From: Patescibacteria group bacterium
GTDB lineage: Bacteria; Patescibacteriota; Minisyncoccia; Portnoybacterales; GWB1-42-6
Reading direction: 5' to 3'
Length of the DNA stretch: 6,923 nt
NCBI GenBank assembly: GCA_018818145.1
Contig: JAHIST010000033.1
Coordinates: 1 to 6,923, forward strand
Shown piece by piece: positions 1 through 5,236 of this stretch. Under the pieces are notes generated by a model. The model had not been told where the DNA came from. It saw nothing but the letters and a program-made list of their open reading frames with translations, and did no database searches. The number at the start of each line of letters is the position of its first letter. Positions within the stretch are counted from its first letter, which is position 1. A program made the translations under genes and the position numbers.

Positions 1-57
1 AAGAAAGCGGAAAAATATAAAAAGACATTTTCAAAAAATTTTTACATCAAGAAATAG
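1..57 (+). CDS. Possible C-terminal tail of a convergent plus-strand gene (partial)
   Basis: Reading frame 1 is open from the left edge for 18 codons to a TAG at 55-57, giving the lysine-rich peptide KKAEKYKKTFSKNFYIKK. Such basic tails are common at protein ends, and a plus-strand gene here would explain why the hairpin at 148-172 has its better U-tract on the plus strand. The evidence is thin: the piece is short, A-rich and could be open by chance, and about 90 bases separate its stop from the hairpin. Another plus frame (from base 2) is also open past base 180 but runs through the hairpin and looks non-coding. No product can be named. Confidence 0.25.
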   Translation, partial: KKAEKYKKTFSKNFYIKK

Positions 58-89
58 CCCAACTTATTTTGTTCCAATTAATATTTTGT

Positions 90-123
90 CCGCCCGCCAA
101 AAATCAAAGCGAGGGCGCGGCGG
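90..123. repeat. GC-rich imperfect palindrome downstream of the pil operon
   Basis: Bases 90-98 (ccgcccgcc) can pair with 114-123 (ggcgcggcgg) as nine base pairs with one bulged C at 118, around a 15-base A-rich loop. It stands out as a GC island in otherwise A+T-rich intergenic sequence. There is no T-run on either side, so it is not an obvious terminator. The sequence just after it (aagggtggatgtgggga, 124-140) faintly resembles the arm of the element inside the PilX-like gene (atggtgtgggggtg), so it may be a decayed copy of the same repeat class. That link is speculative. Confidence 0.45.
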
Positions 124-147
124 AAGGGTGGATGTGGGGATAAACCT

Positions 148-172
148 AAAACAGCCTTGCGGCTGTTTTTTT
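148..172. terminator. Intrinsic-terminator-like hairpin closing the pil operon, possibly bidirectional
   Basis: Bases 151-156 (acagcc) pair perfectly with 161-166 (ggctgt) around a 4-base loop (ttgc), and flanking A/T bases extend the stem by a few pairs. On the plus strand the stem runs into seven T residues (166-172), a good intrinsic terminator. On the minus strand it is followed by only four T residues. It lies 30 bases beyond the stop of the last pil gene, which is the right place to end this operon. The stronger U-tract faces plus-strand transcription, suggesting a shared terminator between convergent genes. Confidence 0.65.
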
Positions 173-201
173 AAGTTTCTGTAAAAATTAAGTTTAAGTC
201 T

Positions 202-486
202 TTATTTAAAGATATCCGTATACTCCCGGCTAATCCCCTCTTGAATATTGAGCTCCCTGGCTGATATTTGGTTGATTAGATTTTGGTAAAGGCCGGTTTT
301 TATTTCTGTGATGTCCTGGGGTTGTTGGTCGCCCTGCTCTTTTATCACATAAAAATACAAAACAGCGCCGGCGGCCAGCACGCAAATCAAAAGCAGCAGC
401 GTCAGATAAAAGTTCGCTCTTTTTTTGAGAGAGGCGGCGATAGATTGCCCTGTTTTTTTAAAGCTGTTATTTAGCGTTAAATTCAT
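202..486 (-). CDS. Small single-pass membrane protein in the pilP position, function unknown
   Basis: This is a 94-residue protein I do not recognise. It has a basic, cytoplasmic-looking N-terminus (residues 1-25, ending SLKKRANF), one transmembrane helix (about 26-48, LTLLLLICVLAAGAVLYFYV), and a 45-residue polar tail that would face outward by the positive-inside rule. Cys35 lies inside the helix and is not part of a lipobox, so this is not a PilP-type lipoprotein. There is no prepilin G^F/E5 motif. Its ATG overlaps the pilO TGA by 4 bases, so it is surely expressed with pilMNO. It is the last gene before the terminator-like hairpin. A role as a small accessory subunit of the PilN/PilO complex is a guess from position and topology. 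Coding is supported by the coupling, the plausible membrane-protein composition and operon position, not by a known family. Confidence 0.75.
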   Translation of the reverse strand: MNLTLNNSFKKTGQSIAASLKKRANFYLTLLLLICVLAAGAVLYFYVIKEQGDQQPQDITEIKTGLYQNLINQISARELNIQEGISREYTDIFK

Positions 487-1055
487 TTTTGGTAAACAGA
501 AAGATTAATAAGGCTGCTTACGCTCCCGGCCGGCAGGCCGGAGGTTTCCTTGTCCTGAGAGGCGCTTTCATTTCCAGCCAGGCGGCTTATCCGCAGAGAG
601 TTAATGTTGTTATAATAAGGGGTATTTTCCAGATAAATAAGAAACTTTATTAAATCGGGGAAACTTCCCCAGAGAGAGACCTGAAAATTTAGAGTGTTTT
701 CTTTGCCGGCCGAATCGCCGGACGCAGTATTTTTTAGAAAAAAGATATTTTCCCGATTTTGAGTTTTTTGGCCGAAGTCTTCCAGCGCCTGGATAAATTT
801 TATCGCTTCGCCGGAAGGCAAATAAAATGAAAGTTCTTTAAGCCGGCTCTGTATTTCCTGATATTCTTTTTTGGAATTTTCCAAATTGCGCCAATTGGCA
901 TAGAAAGATTCTGTTGCCTGTTTTTTTTGAGCCAGTTCTTGGCTGCTGATTTTAATTTGGCTGATGAGCGGCAAAGCCGCCAAAGCAACAATTAAAATGA
1001 TTGCCAAAGTAAAGGCACTGCCGGTGATATAAAGTTTTTTGGAGCCGGCCATCAT
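483..1055 (-). CDS. pilO: Type IV pilus alignment protein PilO
   Basis: This 190-residue protein has the PilO layout: a transmembrane helix (residues 9-30), a coiled coil (about 36-75: KISSQELAQKKQATESFYAN, then SKKEYQEIQSRLKELSFYLP), and a C-terminal ferredoxin-like domain (85-190). That domain includes FQVSLWGSFPDLIKFLIYLE (124-143), the hallmark 'G.Y..L..FL..LE' element of PilO, and a final strand LINLSVY. In known systems PilO dimerises with PilN and transmits signals between the motor and the envelope part of the machine. The start has two adjacent ATGs (1055 and 1052). The first overlaps the pilN TGA (ATGA) and is used here. Residues 168-179 (DKETSGLPAGSV) form a loop encoded partly by a GC palindrome (see repeat entry). 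The stop again overlaps the next ATG by 4 bases. Confidence 0.92.
   Translation of the reverse strand: MMAGSKKLYITGSAFTLAIILIVALAALPLISQIKISSQELAQKKQATESFYANWRNLENSKKEYQEIQSRLKELSFYLPSGEAIKFIQALEDFGQKTQNRENIFFLKNTASGDSAGKENTLNFQVSLWGSFPDLIKFLIYLENTPYYNNINSLRISRLAGNESASQDKETSGLPAGSVSSLINLSVYQK
526..541. repeat. Short perfect GC palindrome within pilO
   Basis: Bases 526-531 (ccggcc) and 536-541 (ggccgg) form a perfect 6-bp stem around ggca, and with one bulge the flanking ct/ag can extend it. It encodes part of the PilO loop TSGLPAGSV between predicted strands. A GC-only palindrome in an A+T-leaning gene and in a tolerant loop may be a small repetitive palindromic insertion, but it may also be chance. 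Confidence 0.4.
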
Positions 1056-1618
1056 TTGATTAGCGCGTCGGGGCGCAAATTAAATTTAAAATAGAAATTT
1101 ATATCTGCCTGTTTTACCAGATTAGACAGCGGACTTTCCACATTGGAAAAAAGAGCTGATTTTTCCAAAGAATCTTTCAGAAAAATCACCTGATCTCTGC
1201 GCTGGGCGAATCCTTCCATAATAACTTCTCCTTTGTCATTAATATCCAGGCCGTTGAGCCGCGCGCCGGCAGGGATAAGCTCGGTCAGCGCAATTAAAAA
1301 TTTTGAATAAAGTTTATGATTTTTTTGCAAAACATCCATCTCTACCAAGTCTTTGTTAAGCTGGGCGATCAAATCTTGCTGGGTTTTTAAGTCTTGCCCT
1401 TGCAGGCCGGCTTGGGAAGAGTTGAGATTGACTGAAACGGTCTTTAGCTGAATTGCCAGATAGAGCCAGATTGTTCCCAGTAAAACAATAAAAATAAGCA
1501 GGATGCCCAAAATCGCGCTGCCATAAAAAATAATCCAGCGATGAGTCCGGTCAACGGCTATTGCCTCTTTTTCTTGGGGAGGCAGCAGATTAAGTTTTAT
1601 CGTGTTTTTAGGTTTCAT
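1052..1618 (-). CDS. pilN: Type IV pilus alignment protein PilN
   Basis: This is a 188-residue single-pass membrane protein. The start at 1618 is chosen because the translation MKPKNTIKLNLLPPQEKEAI carries the conserved PilN cytoplasmic tail (I-x-LNLLP, residues 7-13) that docks into PilM. A longer frame opening at 1738 only adds 40 Pro/Arg-rich residues read from inside pilM and is rejected. One transmembrane helix spans about residues 28-55, followed by a coiled-coil-like stretch (60-98) and a small ferredoxin-like domain (about 100-180) containing LIPAGARLNGLDIN and EVIMEGFAQRRDQVIFLKDSL, both typical of PilN. It overlaps pilM by 11 bases, and its TGA stop overlaps the pilO ATG (ATGA), so the three genes are tightly coupled. 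It would pair with PilO outside the membrane. Confidence 0.94.
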   Translation of the reverse strand: MKPKNTIKLNLLPPQEKEAIAVDRTHRWIIFYGSAILGILLIFIVLLGTIWLYLAIQLKTVSVNLNSSQAGLQGQDLKTQQDLIAQLNKDLVEMDVLQKNHKLYSKFLIALTELIPAGARLNGLDINDKGEVIMEGFAQRRDQVIFLKDSLEKSALFSNVESPLSNLVKQADINFYFKFNLRPDALIK

Positions 1619-2684
1619 AATTGCGCAAGGCCAGGCCAATGGCGGTGGTATAGGCCAGCGGGTCTTTGATTTGCAGTCCGCCCGTGGCTTGAGACGGGTC
1701 GTCCGAAACATTAATCCAGGGATTGCCGATAGTAACATCTCTTTTGAGCTGGTCAGATAAAAATTTTGGCAGTCCTGCCAAATTGGCTCCTCCGCCGCAG
1801 AGAAGCACTTGGGTTATTTTGCCTTCGGCTGCTGAAGGATGGTGGTCTTTGTGAAAATCAGCAGAAAGTTTTATTTTCTCCGATAGCTCCAACAAAGACG
1901 GTTTCAGGGCTTCAAAAACTTTGCTTTTGGAGTGCTTGTAGTCTATCCCAACTTTGAATTTTATTTCGCGGGCTTTCGCCAAAGCTATGCCCAGCTTTTC
2001 GCTTAACGTTTTTGTCATCTGGTTGTTGGAGATGGGCAGACTGGAGGTAAAATAAATTGCCTGGCCGGAATAGATAAAGAAGCTGGTTCTCTTGGCGCCA
2101 ATATCTATTATTAAAATAGCGTTTTGGCGGCAGTCCTTATTAATTAAAGCGCGGGCCGTGGCTATTGATTCAATTTCAAAAGCCAAGGGTTTCAAGCCGG
2201 CTTTTTTTAGAACATTTAAATATGGGTTAACCGTTTTTTTCGGCAGGACGCCGACCAAAATATCCAGTTGCCTTGGGTTTGCATTGGCATCTTCAATTAT
2301 TTGCCAGTCATAGTAGATCTCTTCAACGCTCAAAGGAATATTGGCTTCCAGTTCCCACTTTATCGCTTCGGCTGCTTCTTCTTTTTTCATTGAAGGCAGT
2401 TTGACCATGCGAAGAAACGATTCGGTTTCAGGCAGGGAGACAGTACAGTATTCAGTTTTTAGCGCTTCGCCCTTGACCCCGTCAATCGCTTTTCTTATCA
2501 ATTCAATTAATTCAGCCTCTTTTTTAATTTCTCCTTCTTCAATCAGTCCTTCTTTTATTTCTTTGCGAATAAAGCTGGCTAATTTAAATCCCTCTCTTGT
2601 TTTTTTGAGTTTAATAATCTTGATTGATAAGTCGCTTAAGTCAATGCCAAAACTGGAAATTTGTGGGGTTAAAAATTCAAACAT
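1608..2684 (-). CDS. pilM: Type IV pilus assembly protein PilM (actin-like ATPase fold)
   Basis: This 358-residue cytoplasmic protein matches PilM in length and motifs. The actin-like fold shows phosphate-1 FGIDLSDLSIKIIKL (12-26), the phosphate-2 region ILIIDIGAKRTSFFIYSG (190-207), the adenosine motif LLCGGGANLAGLPKFL (294-309) and a C-terminal YTTAIGLALRN (345-355). The 1C-like insertion typical of PilM is also present (KLPSMKKEEAAEAIKWELE, residues 95-113, then the EIYYDWQII segment). In characterised systems PilM forms a cytoplasmic ring and binds the N-terminal tail of PilN, linking the motor to the alignment complex. The gene follows the PilX-like gene after an 81-base gap, the largest in the cluster, so an internal promoter is possible, but I see no convincing -35/-10 pair. 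The 3' end overlaps pilN by 11 bases. Confidence 0.96.
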   Translation of the reverse strand: MFEFLTPQISSFGIDLSDLSIKIIKLKKTREGFKLASFIRKEIKEGLIEEGEIKKEAELIELIRKAIDGVKGEALKTEYCTVSLPETESFLRMVKLPSMKKEEAAEAIKWELEANIPLSVEEIYYDWQIIEDANANPRQLDILVGVLPKKTVNPYLNVLKKAGLKPLAFEIESIATARALINKDCRQNAILIIDIGAKRTSFFIYSGQAIYFTSSLPISNNQMTKTLSEKLGIALAKAREIKFKVGIDYKHSKSKVFEALKPSLLELSEKIKLSADFHKDHHPSAAEGKITQVLLCGGGANLAGLPKFLSDQLKRDVTIGNPWINVSDDPSQATGGLQIKDPLAYTTAIGLALRNYET

Positions 2685-2765
2685 TGATCTTTAAAATATT
2701 ATTGATAATTCGGCAGGTATCTTTATTTTATCACAAAAGTGGCGCTATATTTTTTAGCCGCAAAA

Positions 2766-4148
2766 TTATTGAGTTTCCTGCCAGCTGTCAACAGTCCAGC
2801 TGGCGCCCGAGCCCGAAGTAAATTTGGCCGAGGCCAGCCCGGCTTCATAAATCACCTGGCTGTTATTGGCCAGGGTAATCCTGTAGGCCGTGACCTCTTT
2901 TAACGTCGCGTTGTTGGCGATGGTAACATTGCCGGCAGAGGCGTAAAAGATAACTGTGTTGGCGTTATTGGCGACATCAATAGCATCACCGGTTTTGGTA
3001 GAAAGAAGCATCAGATAGGATCCTGCGCCGCTGGTAAAAAAGACCGCGTTATTGTTTACAGAAATAAAGTCATCGCTTAAGAGAATGCCGCTTAATCCGC
3101 CATAGACAGCTCCTAGTCTTAATATAGCACCATTGCTGACGGTAATGGTGCCGGTAACATAAATTGTCCCGGTTATTGTTAAATCAGCGCCGTTATCTAC
3201 GGTGAGGTTGCCGTTAATTCTTACAGGACCCAGAGAGGCGGTAGCGAAGTTGATTAAAACATAATTATTATTTATCACGCCGCCCGCTTCGGCTTGGGCT
3301 TTCCAGTCAGTGATATTTTGGGCAGAAACAGGCAGGGGTTCTGAATCGGGATTAGGGCTGCCCGGATAAGAGATCCCGCCAACAGTGGAGCCGGAAATGT
3401 TTTGATAATAGGCATCGCCGGTGATTTGGCAGTTGCTGATAGTATTGGCGTGGGCGTGGCTGCCTACGATAACAGAATTTAGAGAGTTGGTTGCGCCGCT
3501 GACCCAGGCTTCGCCGGTAATAGTAGCACCATTGCCTCCCTGGATAGTGCCGTTGGAATAAATATTGCCGGTAACGCTACTGTTGTTGTTCATTATCAAT
3601 CCTCCCTCCCCCACCTGGACGCCGTAATAAAAAGAAACCGATTCAGTACCGAGGCTTAATGTAACGAGCAAATTGCGGAAGCGATTATTTTTTTCTCCTT
3701 CGGAACGAATTGTTTTTTGGCTGTTGCTGCCGGAAATACTGATAGTGGCGCTGCTGTTTTCTATGGTTAGGCTGTTGTTTGCCAGATAATTTTTGCCTTT
3801 AATGATTCTATAAAGGCTGTCTTCTATGCCCGATTCCGAGGCGTAATAGGCTTGGCTGGACAAAACAAAGTTGCGGCTGATTTTTTGTTCAATCAGGCTG
3901 GCCAGCGACAGGCTGATTACGGCTGCCAAAAGCACTGTTAAAATAATTAAGGTGGTCAGAATAACCGCCAGTCCTTTTTCAGAATGTAAGCGTAAACCCC
4001 CACACCATTGGCTTGCTTCCGCGGCTTTGGAGCCTTGCCCTTCGGAGCACCCTCCATTTATTTTTGGGCATAGCTGCTTCGCCCGTAGGCGGGCGTTTGG
4101 AGTGTTATGGTGTGGGGGTGAAATTTTAGAAAAATTTAGCATTTTCAT
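2766..4148 (-). CDS. Large PilX-like pilin protein with beta-helix-like C-terminal domain
   Basis: This 460-residue protein has a PilX-type N-terminal core at residues 57-110: EKG59, then LAVILTTLIILTVLLAAVIS, then a segment ending AYYASESGIEDSLYR. The '(Q/E)KG-A' hydrophobic start and the 'A.YA.ESGIE' motif are characteristic of PilX/GspK-like minor pilins. As in GspK there is no +5 glutamate. Residues about 165-460 are rich in Asn/Gly/Thr/Val with short repeating strands such as NNSSVTGNIYSNG, NGNLTVDNGADLTITG and VTIANNATLKEV. This looks like a beta-helix or beta-solenoid, a fold common in surface adhesins. A proline-rich linker (261-274) splits it. The first 56 residues are abnormal because residues 10-51 are encoded by a palindrome-bounded repeat (see repeat entry). 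No other in-frame ATG, GTG or TTG is visible between that repeat and EKG, so the start at 4148 (or the Met codon at 4142) is retained. The likely role is a pilus-tip pilin or adhesin (inference). Confidence 0.82.
   Translation of the reverse strand: MKMLNFSKISPPHHNTPNARLRAKQLCPKINGGCSEGQGSKAAEASQWCGGLRLHSEKGLAVILTTLIILTVLLAAVISLSLASLIEQKISRNFVLSSQAYYASESGIEDSLYRIIKGKNYLANNSLTIENSSATISISGSNSQKTIRSEGEKNNRFRNLLVTLSLGTESVSFYYGVQVGEGGLIMNNNSSVTGNIYSNGTIQGGNGATITGEAWVSGATNSLNSVIVGSHAHANTISNCQITGDAYYQNISGSTVGGISYPGSPNPDSEPLPVSAQNITDWKAQAEAGGVINNNYVLINFATASLGPVRINGNLTVDNGADLTITGTIYVTGTITVSNGAILRLGAVYGGLSGILLSDDFISVNNNAVFFTSGAGSYLMLLSTKTGDAIDVANNANTVIFYASAGNVTIANNATLKEVTAYRITLANNSQVIYEAGLASAKFTSGSGASWTVDSWQETQ
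3996..4119. repeat. Palindrome-bounded (MITE-like) element inside the 5' end of the PilX-like gene
   Basis: A perfect 13-base inverted repeat bounds this 124-bp segment: acccccacaccat at 3996-4008 and atggtgtgggggt at 4107-4119. Inside are further hairpins, notably cgcccg (4080-4085) with cgggcg (4090-4095) around a tagg loop, and ggct/agcc (4023-4034). The segment encodes residues 10-51 of the PilX-like protein, composition unlike a prepilin leader (His/Pro/Cys/Gly-rich). The flanks on either side would join into a normal-looking short basic leader. No transposase is present, so it would be a non-autonomous repeat. TTT occurs just outside both ends, but in A+T-rich sequence this is not a convincing target duplication. 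It could also be a structured RNA element in the 5' part of the message. Confidence 0.75.
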
Positions 4149-4152
4149 TTTT

Positions 4153-4707
4153 TTAATAAGATCTTAAGTTCGCGGTAGTGGTCAGTTCAAGGGCGCCGGC
4201 GTATTCGGGCCGGGTTGAAGAAGCGATGGATTCTACTTTTAGATTAATCTGGATGGACGAAGAAGTAGAATTTTCCATTCGGGAGAAGTTCAATTTGGTT
4301 ATTTTTACTTGGCTGTTGGTTATGGCGAAAGGAGGCCTTCCTTCATTTTTTTGGCACAGAAAATCGCCGCATTTGAAAAAATCAATATAAGTAGTCATTT
4401 CTTGGGAGGTTGAAGTGGCGATTTGTTCCAGGCTTAGCTGGCCGTAATCGGTGTCAAATACAGAAGTCGGCCAGTAGACGCTTTGAGATTTTTTTATTTC
4501 AAAAACCATGGTTTCCATAGCGCGGCGCGCGTTATCGGCTATTTCATAATTTAATTTGGTTTTTGAGCCGGTTCGGGATGACCAAATTGTCAGCGCAATA
4601 ATGATAAAAAGCAGGATAGTAAAAATGCTTAAATAAATTAAAATTTCCATCAGGGTAAATCCTTTTTGGCGTTTGAGTCTCAAAAATATTATTTGAAAAT
4701 AAGACAT
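4153..4707 (-). CDS. PilW/GspJ-like minor prepilin
   Basis: This 184-residue prepilin has the leader MSYFQIIFLRLKRQKG^FTLMEILIYLSI. Cleavage follows Gly16, Phe17 becomes +1 and Glu21 is +5, and basic residues precede the site as usual. One long hydrophobic helix runs to about residue 42, followed by the spine segment YEIADNARRAMETMVFEIKK (54-73). That segment matches the 'ARRAME.M..EI' pattern of PilW/GspJ-type pilins. Cys113 and Cys118 lie close together and could form a small disulfide loop outside the membrane (inference). The C-terminus, ALELTTTANLRSY, is a common closing strand in this group. It follows the PilV-like gene after 22 bases and is followed after only 4 bases by the PilX-like gene, giving the familiar H-V-W-X minor pilin order. 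The upstream AAAAAGA is A-rich and not a convincing Shine-Dalgarno. Confidence 0.85.
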   Translation of the reverse strand: MSYFQIIFLRLKRQKGFTLMEILIYLSIFTILLFIIIALTIWSSRTGSKTKLNYEIADNARRAMETMVFEIKKSQSVYWPTSVFDTDYGQLSLEQIATSTSQEMTTYIDFFKCGDFLCQKNEGRPPFAITNSQVKITKLNFSRMENSTSSSIQINLKVESIASSTRPEYAGALELTTTANLRSY

Positions 4708-4729
4708 TCTTTTTAAGGTTTGAATAATT

Positions 4730-5236
4730 TTAGGGCTGCCAGCGAGTCAAATAAACAAAGAGAGTCGCGTTATAGCTTTGGCCCTTATAGGACCAGAAAA
4801 CAGAGGAGGTAATTTTTTTCGTATCGGGGTCCAGCGTCCCGCCAGAGGAAACAATATTAAATTGGCCGTCTCGGTAGACATTATTAATAACGACTTGGCG
4901 CATAAATCCGTTTAAATTTTCATTCCCGGCTGCAAGCGACCATTTAAGGGGCAAGCCGGCTTTTTGCGGGTGATAGGGGTTGCCAATTGTTAAGCTGCTG
5001 ATAGTTGACCAACTTTCTTCTTTTATGGCTCTGACCGCTTCAAGGGCTTCGGTCGCCAGGTTTGCGGCAATAAGATTGTTTTTCGCCTGCTGGCTAAGCT
5101 TAAAAGTTAGATTAGTCAGGGTTATGAGTCCTGCCAGAGCAAGGCCGATAAACGATACGGCGATTAAAATTTCAACTAAGCCAAATCCGGGGGATTGGTT
5201 TTTATTGTGAAAATTTTGATAAAAGCATAATTTCAT
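4730..5236 (-). CDS. PilV/GspI-like minor prepilin
   Basis: This 168-residue protein has a type IV prepilin N-terminus: a 17-residue leader ending SPG, then F18-GLVE with the +5 glutamate at Glu22, followed by a hydrophobic helix to about residue 42. The sequence after the helix (AANLATEALEAVRAIKEESW, residues 58-77) is typical of PilV/GspI-like minor pilins, where an alpha-helical spine carries 'A..EALE..RA'. The rest is a small beta-rich head with an aromatic C-terminus (VFWSYKGQSYNATLFVYLTRW). Within T4P, PilV-like proteins form part of the minor-pilin initiation complex with the FimT/GspH and PilW/GspJ partners, which flank it here. The start was chosen because its ATG overlaps the upstream TGA (ATGA), and the leader length fits. 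The TAA stop leaves a 22-base spacer before the next gene. Assignment to PilV rather than a PulG-like pilin rests on N-terminal pattern and gene order. Confidence 0.85.
   Translation of the reverse strand: MKLCFYQNFHNKNQSPGFGLVEILIAVSFIGLALAGLITLTNLTFKLSQQAKNNLIAANLATEALEAVRAIKEESWSTISSLTIGNPYHPQKAGLPLKWSLAAGNENLNGFMRQVVINNVYRDGQFNIVSSGGTLDPDTKKITSSVFWSYKGQSYNATLFVYLTRWQP

Noticed and set aside
2..184. Plus-strand frame open from base 2 to about 184
   Set aside because: It runs through the GC hairpin and the terminator stem including its T-run, and the composition is not protein-like.
202..486. Last operon gene as PilP
   Set aside because: There is no signal peptide with lipobox, it is too short (PilP is about 170-180 residues), and no PilP domain is visible.
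1619..1738. A 40-residue N-terminal extension of pilN starting at 1738
   Set aside because: It overlaps pilM by about 130 bases, is Pro/Arg-rich, and the conserved PilN tail (LNLLP) begins just after the Met at 1618.
2341..2694. Plus-strand 117-codon frame opposite pilM
   Set aside because: The Ser/Ile-rich product is what antisense of Lys/Glu-rich coding gives. PilM on the other strand is unambiguous.
2685..2765. Internal promoter in the 81-base gap before pilM
   Set aside because: The best pair I found (TTGTGA with CCGAAT at 17 bases on the minus strand) is poor, and A+T-rich sequence gives many such chance matches.
3996..4119. CRISPR or attachment-site interpretation of the inverted repeat
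   Set aside because: There is a single pair of inverted arms, no direct repeats with spacers, and no integrase or cas gene nearby.
3871..4167. Plus-strand open frame across the PilX leader region
   Set aside because: It is antisense to a recognisable prepilin core and its product looks like no protein family. The frame is a by-product of the GC-rich repeat.
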